Positions 9,507 to 19,241 of a stretch of 64,000 bases of DNA are shown piece by piece. The stretch is from the NCBI GenBank assembly GCA_011605725.1, contig JAAOZP010000009.1, positions 75,228 through 139,227 of the forward strand. The letters are read 5' to 3'. The position numbers and the translations under genes are program-made. The notes beneath the pieces are model-generated. The model worked only from the letters and a program-made list of their open reading frames with translations. It was not told where the DNA came from and made no database searches. The stretch comes from Nitrososphaerota archaeon. Lineage in GTDB: Archaea > Thermoproteota > EX4484-205 > JAAOZP01. Position 1 is the stretch's first letter. Every line of letters begins with the position of its first letter.

Positions 9507-10134
9507 AACCCTCTACCAGGGTGCGGAGGCAATCGTAGACCTGTGCGAATGGCTGGGCAGAGAGGTTGTTGTGAAAACCAGGATCGCTAAGAGCTACAGG
9601 GTTAGGGAGCTCGATGACTTGATAAGGCGTTCCAGAACAATTAGGGAAGCATCTCTCTTGAGCTCAGCTAAGAAGGCTGGTGTCGAAACCCCTTTCATCT
9701 ACCATGTAAACCCGGTTGAAGGATGGATATTGATGAGCTATGTTAAAGGAGAGAGCCTTAGAAGCATGCAGGGCTCAAGCATGTTCCCAAGCCTTGTTAA
9801 CAGGCTTGGAAGCATAGTCGGCAAGCTTCACGCAGCAGGCATAGTGCATGGCGACCTTACTCCGGCGAACGTGATCATATCTGGCGGAAGACTTGTGCTC
9901 ATAGACTTCGGCCTAGGCGAATACTCTAACGAGGTGGAGAAGAAGGCTGAGGACATATACATGCTGGTTTCAAGCCTGGCGCCGCTTCCAGACCACGAGG
10001 TTCTCGCAAAAATGTTTCTAGAAGGATACAGGTCTTCAGCCGGGGAGTCGGCTGGCAGGGTTGAAGAAAGGCTTAGAGAGATCAGTGTGAGAGGCAGATA
10101 CGTGGAGAAGGAGCTGAGGCGGCGAACAGGTTAG
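9469..10134 (+). CDS. bud32: KEOPS kinase Bud32, separate gene overlapping the kae1 3' end
   Basis: GAEAIVDLCEWLGREVVVKTRIAKSYRV...GIVHGDLTPANVI...LIDFGLGEYS. Confidence 0.95.
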   Translation: MSSLLPQGCTRIKTLYQGAEAIVDLCEWLGREVVVKTRIAKSYRVRELDDLIRRSRTIREASLLSSAKKAGVETPFIYHVNPVEGWILMSYVKGESLRSMQGSSMFPSLVNRLGSIVGKLHAAGIVHGDLTPANVIISGGRLVLIDFGLGEYSNEVEKKAEDIYMLVSSLAPLPDHEVLAKMFLEGYRSSAGESAGRVEERLREISVRGRYVEKELRRRTG

Positions 10135-10213
10135 CTATTCTCTTAACGCCTTCTTATTCGCCGGTTTTAAGACTCAGATAAAAATAATTTGGGGAAGCTT
10201 AATTGGCGTGCTG

Positions 10214-11566
10214 TTAAACACTTAGAATAACCTTTTCATGAACCGCCTTAACAGCTTTCTCCGCATCCTCCATCAGCACTACGAAGGATATGCTTGTCTC
10301 AGACGAGCCTTGAGCTATGGCTAGAACGTTAACACCTGCTTCAGCAACAGCGGAGAATATTCTTGCTGCAACACCCTTAGTCCCCCTCATGCCCTCCCCA
10401 ACGGCGGATATTACTGCAACACCCCTCTGTATCCTGATTCTTTTAATAAGCCTCTGTCTGCTAAATCCTTCTCTCAACCCTTTCAAAGCCATGTCTAAAT
10501 CCCTATCTTTAACAAGCAGGGTTATTCCGATTTCTGAAGCATCCTGACTTATCATGGAGATGCTCACCCCTCTCTTCGCAACCTCGCCGAGTATGGCGGA
10601 AGCCACGCCCGGCGTACCTGCCATAGCAGCCCCCTCAACGGTTAAAATACTCATGTCAGGTATCATCGCTACAGCTTTAACTATTTGCTTCTCAACAGCT
10701 TTTTCAAAGCCTATTGTGGTGCATTCTTTAAAGGGTTCCTGGATGCTTGAAACTATGATTCTTACCCCCAGCTCTTCAGCAAGCTCCACTGCCTGAGGGC
10801 TCATAACCCATTCTCCAAGCCTTGAAAGCTCCAGCGCCTCCGAGTATGATAAACTAGGTATGGTTCTCGCCTTATCGGTAATCCAGGGGTCGGCTGTGTA
10901 AATGCCGCCGTTAGCCTTTGGAACATAGACCTCGTCTACTCTCAACTCGCTTGCAGCAAGTATTGCCACTACGCTGCCCATCCCCTTTTTAAGAAAGGCT
11001 TCACTACCCTCATGGTCAACGCAGGACCTGCCGGATACTACAAGAACTTCTTTTGAAACATTTTTCAACCTATCCGGCTTAACAAGGCTCACGTGATGAC
11101 TCCACGGCGGCTCATAATCTTCTATGAGCATGAATCCTGCTTGTCCGGCTGTAACCCATTTAGTGTCAACACCGATTGCGTTCAAATGGCTGGAAAAAAC
11201 TCTAGCAACAGTGTTTCCAAGCAGGTTAAGCATTACAGGCAGCCCTCTGGGTGTTGCACCGCCAGCCTTCTTCTCAGCGTGCAAATACTCAATGATCTTG
11301 TTTAAGCTTTCAACAATCTCGGCTTCAACACTCTTCCTCAGATCCTCCGGGATCCCCTTCGCAAGACTGTTAAGCTCACCGGCCAGCTTTGCTAAAGCTT
11401 CCTCCTCGCTTACACGTGAGGCAGCAGCCTCGGTCAGAGCCTTCAAGATCTCTTCACGCGGCTCAACTATTATCACTAACCCGCCGGAGGCTTTTTCAGC
11501 AAGCTTCTCGCAAAGCCCTCTCAATTCAAGCCCTGTGTTCTCAAGGTTAATGTTTACAATCCTCAA
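10214..11566 (-). CDS. Aspartokinase with C-terminal ACT domains
   Basis: Tandem ACT region ILTVEGAAMAGTPGVASAILGEVAKRGVSISMISQDASE; followed by hom and thrC orientation and overlap. Confidence 0.85.
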   Translation of the reverse strand: MRIVNINLENTGLELRGLCEKLAEKASGGLVIIVEPREEILKALTEAAASRVSEEEALAKLAGELNSLAKGIPEDLRKSVEAEIVESLNKIIEYLHAEKKAGGATPRGLPVMLNLLGNTVARVFSSHLNAIGVDTKWVTAGQAGFMLIEDYEPPWSHHVSLVKPDRLKNVSKEVLVVSGRSCVDHEGSEAFLKKGMGSVVAILAASELRVDEVYVPKANGGIYTADPWITDKARTIPSLSYSEALELSRLGEWVMSPQAVELAEELGVRIIVSSIQEPFKECTTIGFEKAVEKQIVKAVAMIPDMSILTVEGAAMAGTPGVASAILGEVAKRGVSISMISQDASEIGITLLVKDRDLDMALKGLREGFSRQRLIKRIRIQRGVAVISAVGEGMRGTKGVAARIFSAVAEAGVNVLAIAQGSSETSISFVVLMEDAEKAVKAVHEKVILSV

Positions 11567-12573
11567 CGCTTCTCTTCCTCCAATATTTCAAAAATATCTC
11601 TAATTATTGCGGCTGCTGTTTCGAACGGTCCAGCTCCCCTCCCAAGCAGGTAAACCGGTCCAGCTCTCTTCATTCTGAACTCCACCGCGTTCAGTGTCCC
11701 ATTCACGTCAAGCATACTCCCCTTCTTAAGCTTTGAAGGACCGACCCTGAGCCTACCTTGCTCAGTGAATTCTCCAACAAGCCTGATCGAGTACCCGTTT
11801 AAAGCAGCTTCAAGCAGGTCATTAGGCTTAACTTCTTCTATTCCTTTCAACTCGACTTCATCAGCCCTATGACCGCCTTCAATAGTGTTAGCTATTATGG
11901 TTATCTTATAAGCAGTATCCATCCCCGATACGTCCATAGTCGGGTCGGCTTCAGCAATACCTATTTCACGTGCAAGCCTCAAAGCTTCATCATAGCTTCT
12001 TCCCTCCTCCATTAATGTGAGGATATAGTTTGAAGTAGCGTTTAAAACTCCACGGATGCTTTCAACAACATCTCCAATCATGAGGGTTCTGAGTGTTTTC
12101 AAAACAGGCAGCCCACCTCCAACTGTTGCACTGTACTTCACTATCCTACCATGGGACAAAGCTGTCCTCATAATCAGGTCATAATCATATGCGAAAGGAG
12201 CCTTGTTGGCTGAGACAACGTGGGAACCATGCTCTAGAGCCTTAAGAATATGTCTTAAAGCAGGTCCTGACCCGCCTCTGCTCGTCGGAGTTACTTCAAC
12301 AGTCACATTAGGCTGTGCAATCCCTATGGCTTCAGCCGCGTCCATGCTCGGGAAACCACCCTGCTCAGAATAGGCTACGGAGCCCTTCTCAAGCTTGGTT
12401 GTTAAAAGACTACTAACCTTAACACCGTTCTCAGAGAGCGTCGCGCCCCCTCTATCCACTATTCCAACGATCCTCGGCTCTGCTCCAAGCCTCCTGAACC
12501 TCCGCCTCTCTTCCTCCATGAGCTGTAGGAAGGCTCTTCCAACGTTTCCAAAGCCGATTAGAAGAATCCTCAT
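11563..12573 (-). CDS. hom: Homoserine dehydrogenase
   Basis: LLIGFGNVGRAFLQL...VSANKAPFA...GILNATSNYIL-like GVLNATSNYILTLMEEG. Confidence 0.95.
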   Translation of the reverse strand: MRILLIGFGNVGRAFLQLMEEERRRFRRLGAEPRIVGIVDRGGATLSENGVKVSSLLTTKLEKGSVAYSEQGGFPSMDAAEAIGIAQPNVTVEVTPTSRGGSGPALRHILKALEHGSHVVSANKAPFAYDYDLIMRTALSHGRIVKYSATVGGGLPVLKTLRTLMIGDVVESIRGVLNATSNYILTLMEEGRSYDEALRLAREIGIAEADPTMDVSGMDTAYKITIIANTIEGGHRADEVELKGIEEVKPNDLLEAALNGYSIRLVGEFTEQGRLRVGPSKLKKGSMLDVNGTLNAVEFRMKRAGPVYLLGRGAGPFETAAAIIRDIFEILEEEKR

Positions 12574-13787
12574 GAAAGCTTCCTCAAAGCCTCCGCAGGG
12601 TTTTCACCCGGATGAATTACGAGCTCAGCATAAGGCTCTATGTTTATACTCGGATCTTTCAAACCATGTCCCGTAACTACGGCGACGACTGTTTCATCAC
12701 CCTTGAAGAATCCTTCTTTAGAAAGTTTTTCTAAACCTGCCACTGAGGCTGCTCCAGCAGGCTCTGCGAACAAGCCCTCCATCCTAGCAAGGTCTACCTG
12801 CGCCTTCAATATTTCCCTGTCGCTGACAGCAACCGCTGTTCCCCGAGAATCCCTTATCGCCCTCAACGCTTTCTTCCAAGATAATGGTTTCCCGATCCTT
12901 ATCGCTGTAGCAACAGTCTCCGGCTTTTCAACAGGCTCTATGGTTTCCCTATTTTGAAGACAGGCTTTCACTATTGGAGCAGCTCCCTCAGCCTGAACCC
13001 CGATCATCCGCGGTTTAGACTCAGCCAGACCAGCTTCAACCAGCTCTTTAAAACCTTTCCAGCCTGAAGAAATGTTTGCAGCGTTTCCCACGGGGTATAC
13101 AGTGAAATCTGGCACACTTTTAAGGCTCTCCCATATTTCGAAAGCGATTGTCTTCTGCCCTTCAATCCTATACGGGTTTACAGAATTCAAAACATAAACC
13201 CCAAGCTCCTCCCTGTGCATGAGAAGTGTTTTCAAAGCGTCGTCGAAATTTCCCCTGACCCTGACTATCGTGGCGCCATGGGCAACAGCCTGCAGAAGCT
13301 TCCCTGGCGCAACATAGCCGTCTGGAAGAAAGACGAGGCTTCTTAAGCCAGCCCTAGCCGCGTAGGCTGACATCGATGCTGAAGTATTTCCAGTTGAAGC
13401 ACACGCTACGCTTTTAGCATTAAACTTGAGGGCGATGCTTACAGCCACAGTCATACCCCTGTCTTTAAAAGAACCGGTTGGATTAGCTCCTTCAAACTTC
13501 ACGTAGAGGTTTTTCAAGCCTAAGTATTTCCCAAGCCTTTCAGCCTTAACCAGCGGAGTGTCTCCTTCACTCAGAGTGACAATTCTCTCAACCTTTGGAA
13601 GGAGGCTCCTATACCTCCAAACACCCCTACCGTTAAACGAGACGCTTCTGAAAACGCTCCTGGGGTAAGCAACCTCTAAGAGCCCTCCGCATTTCACGCA
13701 GACAAGCATGTTTCCCCCGGGCTCATGGGTTGCGCCGCAATCTATGCATTCCAGAGCCTCGCCGTCCCGATACTCCATTACCCGCAT
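12570..13787 (-). CDS. thrC: Threonine synthase
   Basis: LECIDCGATHEPGG...PTGSFKDRGMTVAVS...ASTGNTSASMSAYAARAG. Confidence 0.95.
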   Translation of the reverse strand: MRVMEYRDGEALECIDCGATHEPGGNMLVCVKCGGLLEVAYPRSVFRSVSFNGRGVWRYRSLLPKVERIVTLSEGDTPLVKAERLGKYLGLKNLYVKFEGANPTGSFKDRGMTVAVSIALKFNAKSVACASTGNTSASMSAYAARAGLRSLVFLPDGYVAPGKLLQAVAHGATIVRVRGNFDDALKTLLMHREELGVYVLNSVNPYRIEGQKTIAFEIWESLKSVPDFTVYPVGNAANISSGWKGFKELVEAGLAESKPRMIGVQAEGAAPIVKACLQNRETIEPVEKPETVATAIRIGKPLSWKKALRAIRDSRGTAVAVSDREILKAQVDLARMEGLFAEPAGAASVAGLEKLSKEGFFKGDETVVAVVTGHGLKDPSINIEPYAELVIHPGENPAEALRKLS

Positions 13788-13843
13788 ACTCGCCTCATGA
13801 GAAGTTTTAAGCTTTAATATCTCTCAACCGTGAGAAATGGCTG

Positions 13844-14410
13844 ATGAAGCTACTGTTCATAACTGGGAACCCTGGGAAATTCATAGAGGCGCAGAAGCTG
13901 CTCGGAGAATTCGGGATAACGCTTGAACAAGCTGATATTGAAATAATCGAACCCCAGTCGGAAACCCTGGAAGAAGTCGCTGAGAGATGCGCTCAGGAAG
14001 CTTTGAAAAAAATAGGGGAACGCTTCATAATCGAGGACTCAGGGCTGTTCGTAAACTCTCTAAACGGCTTCCCAGGAGTATACTCCTCCTACGTCTACAG
14101 GAAGATAGGGTGCGAAGGAATACTTAGGCTTCTAGAAGGCTCCTCAGACAGATCAGCATACTTCATGACCGCACTAGCATACGGCGAGCCACAGGGAGAA
14201 ATCAGAATATTCACAGGCAGGGTGGACGGCACAATATCCAAAGAGCCGCGTGGAAAAAGCGGGTTTGGTTATGACCCCGTCTTCATACCTTTCGGCTCCA
14301 ACCTGACTTTCGCGGAGATGAGCGTTGAGGAGAAGAATAAGTTTTCTCACAGGGCTAGGGCGTTGAGGAGCTTTGCATCATGGTTCGTGAAGAGACATGG
14401 GGAAAAGTAA
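13844..14410 (+). CDS. XTP/dITP pyrophosphatase (RdgB/HAM1 family)
   Basis: LLFITGNPGKFIEAQKLL...FIEDSGLFV-type IIEDSGLFVNSLNGFPGVYSSYV...KSGFGYDPVFIP. Confidence 0.95.
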   Translation: MKLLFITGNPGKFIEAQKLLGEFGITLEQADIEIIEPQSETLEEVAERCAQEALKKIGERFIIEDSGLFVNSLNGFPGVYSSYVYRKIGCEGILRLLEGSSDRSAYFMTALAYGEPQGEIRIFTGRVDGTISKEPRGKSGFGYDPVFIPFGSNLTFAEMSVEEKNKFSHRARALRSFASWFVKRHGEK

Positions 14411-14610
14411 ACGTGGTGTCTAGCGCGCGAGGCTCATCTGGATAGGACTTATGGGGCACATTATTTGGAGATATATGCTCAAGATCGGATAAGGTTCATC
14501 GAAGAAATAGGGAGCTACAACCCTGCACATGTAGAGAAATTCGAAGAATTCTTAAAGGCATATGAGGAGGGTAAATTAAGGGGAGGAAGACCAAAAAAGG
14601 GAGGATAATA
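14411..14610 (+). pseudogene. 5'-truncated ORF fragment immediately after a TAGCGCGCG motif
   Basis: Open frame without start: (TWCLAR)EAHLDRTYGAHYLEIYAQDRIRFIEEIGSYNPAHVEKFEEFLKAYEEGKLRGGRPKKGG*; no ATG/GTG/TTG in frame. Confidence 0.55.
14421..14429 (+). repeat. GCGCGC junction motif, copy 1 (TAGCGCGCG)
   Basis: Direct reading; borders truncated ORF. Confidence 0.8.
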
Positions 14611-14611
14611 G

Positions 14612-15373
14612 ATGAGTAGGATCACTGTTTGGGGATGGGGTGATAAATACGAGGCGGCAAGAGTTAATAGCGAAGCATGCGTCGAAAAGTTTTGGAGAGA
14701 AGCGACTAGAGAGTGTCATATAGCTTTAGTGGGTAAAGATAGGCGTGAGGGTATGATTTTTGGGATTGATGTTTACACAGATGATCCGAAGAGCGTCGGA
14801 TTTTTAGTGGAAAGATTGCTCAACCTAGTCCTTATGAGGAAAAATAAGGTTTACGAAATTACGATGGAATTTCTTATTGAGGAAGCCTCGTATAAGGAAC
14901 GCTTTAAGACGCTTGAGGAGGTTGAGAAGCAGTACGAAACCCTTGCAGATATGTGTATTGAGAAGGTTAAAGACGATCCACGGGTGAAACCATTAACGGA
15001 TGGAAGGAAAATATTGGTCTTCCCGGATATGAGCTTGTTCGTCAAGCTTGAACCCGAGTACGGATTAAGGATGTCGGTAGGGGCCTCACATTTCAACTTC
15101 AATGAGGTGCTTGGATTCATCCAATCCCTATCGGAGGATTTAATTAAAAGCAAGCTGGCTAAAAGCATTCTAGGCTATAAACTCTTGTTGGACGTAGATA
15201 GGCTTGAGATTTCTGATGTTGATGTTACCGAGGATGAGGTTCTGGTAGACCTTGCAGTATTTGAGCCTAAAAATCTGGAATCTAATACTTATTGGTTTCA
15301 TCGTTATTGCAACGAGTTATGTCCCCCGGTTGTGCCATCGGGTTTTCCGCTGGCTGCCGTTTTAACCAGGTAA
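14612..15373 (+). CDS. Hypothetical protein (no recognised family)
   Basis: 253 aa ORF MSRITVWGWGDKYEAARVNSEACVEKFW...; accessory position. Confidence 0.6.
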   Translation: MSRITVWGWGDKYEAARVNSEACVEKFWREATRECHIALVGKDRREGMIFGIDVYTDDPKSVGFLVERLLNLVLMRKNKVYEITMEFLIEEASYKERFKTLEEVEKQYETLADMCIEKVKDDPRVKPLTDGRKILVFPDMSLFVKLEPEYGLRMSVGASHFNFNEVLGFIQSLSEDLIKSKLAKSILGYKLLLDVDRLEISDVDVTEDEVLVDLAVFEPKNLESNTYWFHRYCNELCPPVVPSGFPLAAVLTR

Positions 15374-15489
15374 TCCTCCTTCTGCTTCTTCCCTTAGTGT
15401 TTAAAATAAGTGCTGCCTATGCCATAGGCTTGGTAACGCTGTCAGAGAAGCTTATATAGGGGTTTGCTGGAAGGAATTTGGCTTAAAAA

Positions 15490-15930
15490 TTGGCTAGGAT
15501 GCATAGTCATAAGAGGGGTAAGTCGGGTTCGCGTAGAGTAGTGTATAGCGGGGCTCCGCCATGGTTATCGTTAAAGCCTGAGGAGGTTGAGGGGCTCGTG
15601 GTTAAGCTGGCTTCAGAAGGGTATGGTCCTTCTCAAATCGGGCTGATACTGAGAGACTCGTATGGGGTTCCCTCCGTCAGGAACATAACGGGTAAGAAGA
15701 TTTCGAGAATACTTCTTGAAAAAGGTGTGAAGTTCTCTAGGACGGAGGATCTCGATAGGCTTGTGGCTAAGGCTGAGAGGATGGTTACTCATTTAACCAG
15801 GAATAAGTCCGACCGTTTTAACGTTCATAATCTTCAACTGGTGGAGTCTAAGATTAGGAGGCTTGCCCGTTACTATTCTAGGAGGAAAGTGCCTCTTCCC
15901 GACCTGAAGGTTCTTGAAGCCAAGATATGA
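15490..15930 (+). CDS. rps15: Ribosomal protein S15 (TTG start)
   Basis: MARMHSHKRGKSGSRRVV...LILRDSYGVPSVRNITGKKISRIL. Confidence 0.96.
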   Translation: MARMHSHKRGKSGSRRVVYSGAPPWLSLKPEEVEGLVVKLASEGYGPSQIGLILRDSYGVPSVRNITGKKISRILLEKGVKFSRTEDLDRLVAKAERMVTHLTRNKSDRFNVHNLQLVESKIRRLARYYSRRKVPLPDLKVLEAKI

Positions 15931-17366
15931 GCAATGCGTCGGAGACTCAGAGGAGATTCATTTTTGAAGCAAGGGATTTCGCGAGCAAACTTGGTTCTTT
16001 CGACTGGAATGATACTCTAATAGTTTTTCACGCTGATGCAGATGGGACTGCTGCTGCAGCAATAGCCTGCCTCGCTTTGAGAAGCATGGGTGTCTCCTTC
16101 TCCGCCGTGTCCGTGACGCAGATAGACAGGGTTTTTCTGGAGAGCATTGCATTCCCGTCGAGGCCGGTGCTTTTCCTAGATATTGGGGCAGGATACTTAA
16201 ACGAGATAACGAGTGTTCTTGAACCTTCGAGAGTCGTTATACTTGACCATCATGAGGTTGAAGGGAATTCTGGTAATATTCTTATGTTAAACCCTAACGA
16301 GCATGGTTTAAACGGTGGTTCAGATGTCTCCGGCTCAGGTGTCTCATACCTGGTTTTCAAGAACCTTGTTGAAGATTTTTCCAGGATGAATGAGCTGGCG
16401 ATAGTGGGCGCCTTGGCAGACATGCAGGACGTGGGTGCTAACAGGTCGCTCACAGGATTAAACTCGACGATAGTTCTTGAAGGGGAAGAGATGAACATAG
16501 TAAGGGTCGAGGAGGACTTCGTGTTCTTCGGCAGGGAAACCCTGCCGATACATGTTTCAATCTCTTCCTCATCGAACTTCATAATACCGGGACTAAGCGG
16601 CGATGAGAACGTTGCTCTAAACCTTTTAAGAAGTCTAGGAATAGAGGTTAAGACGGATGATAAGTGGAGGACTTTCAACGATCTCTCGCAAGCCGAGAGG
16701 TCGAGGCTTCTCACAGGGTTGATGCAGTATACTGCTGACTTAGGCTTCTCGCCTGAGAGTGCTCAAAACCTGTTCGGCACCATATATGTTTTCGAAAAGG
16801 AGCCTAGAGGCACTGTTTTAAGAGATGGAAGGGAGTTCTCAGCCCTGTTGAACTCCTGCGCAAGAATGGGGCGTTCCGCGATAGGCTTGGCGGTTGCAAT
16901 GGGTGAAAGAGGTAGAATGTTCGAAGAAGCTCAACAAGTTAGCCGAGAATACAGGTCAGCCATCTCCAAGTCTCTATCAAACCTTATAAGCGTACCCGGG
17001 GCCAAGGTTGAATCTGAGAAAATACTGCTTTACAATGGTGAAGGAATCATTGATCAGAGAGTATTAAGCCCAGTTGCCTCAATAATATTCTCCAGTCTCC
17101 CTAAGGATTTTCAAAAGATCCTAATCGTAACGGCTGATGATGATGATTCGTTAAAGGTTTCAATAAGGGTTCCGAGGATCCTTGTTGAGAAGGGCATCAG
17201 GGGGAGCCTGCTGGCTTCAAATGCTGCCAGGGAAGCCGGGGGATTCGGGGGAGGACATGATGTTGCAGCAGGGGCAACTGTACCTAGGAGAAGATTCCAC
17301 TCTTTCATGGAGGCTTTTGAAAGAAATGCTACAGAACAATTCGGCAGAATGCTTCGCAATTCTTGA
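15927..17366 (+). CDS. DHH-family phosphoesterase, archaeal RecJ-like
   Basis: LIVFHADADGTAAAAIACLALR...VILDHHEVEG...GGFGGGHDVAAGATV. Confidence 0.9.
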   Translation: MSNASETQRRFIFEARDFASKLGSFDWNDTLIVFHADADGTAAAAIACLALRSMGVSFSAVSVTQIDRVFLESIAFPSRPVLFLDIGAGYLNEITSVLEPSRVVILDHHEVEGNSGNILMLNPNEHGLNGGSDVSGSGVSYLVFKNLVEDFSRMNELAIVGALADMQDVGANRSLTGLNSTIVLEGEEMNIVRVEEDFVFFGRETLPIHVSISSSSNFIIPGLSGDENVALNLLRSLGIEVKTDDKWRTFNDLSQAERSRLLTGLMQYTADLGFSPESAQNLFGTIYVFEKEPRGTVLRDGREFSALLNSCARMGRSAIGLAVAMGERGRMFEEAQQVSREYRSAISKSLSNLISVPGAKVESEKILLYNGEGIIDQRVLSPVASIIFSSLPKDFQKILIVTADDDDSLKVSIRVPRILVEKGIRGSLLASNAAREAGGFGGGHDVAAGATVPRRRFHSFMEAFERNATEQFGRMLRNS

Positions 17367-17616
17367 GGCGGTTTTCAAAAGCGAGTTTGAAGCGAGGCTT
17401 GCATACTTAGCGTTAAAGCCGGATGAGGCTTTAAAGGTTAAGGGGTTAAGAGTATCATCCAGTTTAAGAGGCCGGAGGATACTTCTCAAAGTCGCGTGTA
17501 GAAGAGGATTAATGTCTCTCGCGTACACTTTGCTCGACTACCTGAATCATCTTAAGATGATTCAGGAGGCTTCTTTAAGGCTCGAGGAGGCCAAGTGTCC
17601 ATGGTCACAGGCTTAA
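17326..17616 (+). CDS. pcc1: KEOPS subunit Pcc1
   Basis: AILEAVFKSEFEARLAYLALKPDEALKV...VACRRGLMSLAYTLLDYLNHLKMIQEA; start chosen within ORF 17182..17616. Confidence 0.78.
   Translation: MLQNNSAECFAILEAVFKSEFEARLAYLALKPDEALKVKGLRVSSSLRGRRILLKVACRRGLMSLAYTLLDYLNHLKMIQEASLRLEEAKCPWSQA
17541..17566. repeat. 26-bp perfect palindrome CCTGAATCATCTTAAGATGATTCAGG
   Basis: Left half CCTGAATCATCTT is the reverse complement of right half AAGATGATTCAGG; spans the serS stop and lies inside pcc1. Confidence 0.95.
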
Positions 17617-19123
17617 AGTTTGGCCATAGCCTCTTCACCTCTACAGGCCAGTCTTCAGCGTTGAAACCGTGTCTAGCTAGGAAGGCGTAAACCCATCTTT
17701 CAAGACCATTGCCTGAGCAACCTGTCCAGACTTCTCTTCCTTTCCTCTCTTTAATGTTAAACCAATCAACATACTTATCGTAGTGGACTGATGCGTTAGC
17801 TATTTCAAGCCACTCGCTTCCCCTGTATCCCCTGAACGGGAGATAGGCTTCAATATCGAAGGTTGCAACTATTTTTCTAGAAACATCCTCGACAACACCT
17901 GCGTGAGCCATCCAGACGGGAGTTACTTCCGCGGACCTGACCTCTATGTCAAGCGTCTTGTCAAGCAGGCTCAGATAGTTATCCACCAACCTATCCCTAA
18001 TCTCAGCAACTTCTTCAGGTTTCCCCAGATAGACTATCTCTATCCGTGTGAAAGCCGTAAGCCTCTCCAGGCTTCTCAACCCCCCAGCTTCATGCCTGAA
18101 GCTGAACCCTGACCTGTCGTAGAGTCTGATAGGCGGATTGTCAAGGTTCACGGTTTCTCCGGCGAAAAGCTCGTAGAAAGGTTCGCACTGTGCGTAGGGA
18201 AGGGTGAACGCGGGCTCCTTCAAAAACTTTTGCAAGACTTCAGGCCTAGGCTCGTTGAAAACCTTCACTAAATCGGTGTATTCTTCAAAGTAGGACAGCT
18301 CTCTGGATCCGGGTTCACAGACGTAAAGCATCTCGCTAGGGATCCCGGAGAGATGACCCTTCTTCCTCGCGACTTCAAGTGGTATGAGCTTAGGTAGGAC
18401 AACCTCTTGGAAGCCCAGTGGCTTAGCCACCTTCTCAATTATCATTTCCTCAAGTATTCTGAGAAGACTGGTGTAGGGTTGGAGATAGTACCATATGCCT
18501 GGGTGGAATCTTTTAACCCAGCCCTCCTCCTCCAGCAGCGGCCCCGGGTCCAAAGCGTACTTAACAGGCTTCGCAGGACTGCACCAGACAACTCTGTGAA
18601 CCTCTCTACCTGTTACACGTTCCTCCTGCTTCTCCATGAAAAGACTTATAATCCTATCCGGAACCTGGGCATAGAGATCAGACTCGTTGAGTTCAAGCCA
18701 GTATTTCAAGCCTTCTTCCGTCTTCTCAACCTTTCTGGCGAACGGTAGCCTCACCTCCCTCAGGTTTTCACCTATGAAAGTTACTTCGAAAAACTTGACG
18801 CTGATTCCTCTGACCCCCAGCCCCATTTTAGGCCCCAGTTCTTCACCCAGCGCTTTCCTAGCCCTTTTAACGGCTTCATGCGCTCTGACTCTTCTCCCAG
18901 ACTCCACTGTGATGCTCAGCTTCTCCCTAGTGACGGTTAGCTCAACTATCTTAGGCTCCTCACCCTTAACCGCTCCCCGCGCGAATACTGTTGGAAAGCT
19001 TGAAACAGCATACTCTGCAACCTTTTCAAGCTCGTCTCCACGCAGCTCCCGACTCAAGTAAAGGTCTGCCGCCACCCTCAGCCTTAAATCTTTGACCGCT
19101 GTCTGCTTCTCCTCCAATTTCAC
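17552..19123 (-). CDS. serS: Seryl-tRNA synthetase, methanogen-type (class 2 / SerS2); ORF open to 19207
   Basis: IESGR-type VESGRRVRAHEAVKRARKALGEELGPKMGLGVRGI; YAQCEPFYELFAGETV; EVWTGCSGNGLERWVYAFLARHGF (zinc ligand pattern of rare SerRS). Confidence 0.87.
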   Translation of the reverse strand: MKLEEKQTAVKDLRLRVAADLYLSRELRGDELEKVAEYAVSSFPTVFARGAVKGEEPKIVELTVTREKLSITVESGRRVRAHEAVKRARKALGEELGPKMGLGVRGISVKFFEVTFIGENLREVRLPFARKVEKTEEGLKYWLELNESDLYAQVPDRIISLFMEKQEERVTGREVHRVVWCSPAKPVKYALDPGPLLEEEGWVKRFHPGIWYYLQPYTSLLRILEEMIIEKVAKPLGFQEVVLPKLIPLEVARKKGHLSGIPSEMLYVCEPGSRELSYFEEYTDLVKVFNEPRPEVLQKFLKEPAFTLPYAQCEPFYELFAGETVNLDNPPIRLYDRSGFSFRHEAGGLRSLERLTAFTRIEIVYLGKPEEVAEIRDRLVDNYLSLLDKTLDIEVRSAEVTPVWMAHAGVVEDVSRKIVATFDIEAYLPFRGYRGSEWLEIANASVHYDKYVDWFNIKERKGREVWTGCSGNGLERWVYAFLARHGFNAEDWPVEVKRLWPNFKPVTMDTWPPRALKKPPESS

Positions 19124-19241
19124 GACGACAATTCTGCTTAAAAATAGGTTTTTATAGGTTATGATGCTGGCAAAAACCACGTAGATACGGTGCTTCTTAA
19201 AGAGCATAGTTTAAATACGCTGTCCACAAGCCTCTTCCAGA

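Noticed and set aside
9466-10134. Kae1-Bud32 fusion
   Set aside because: Separate overlapping reading frames; a known arrangement, not a fused protein.
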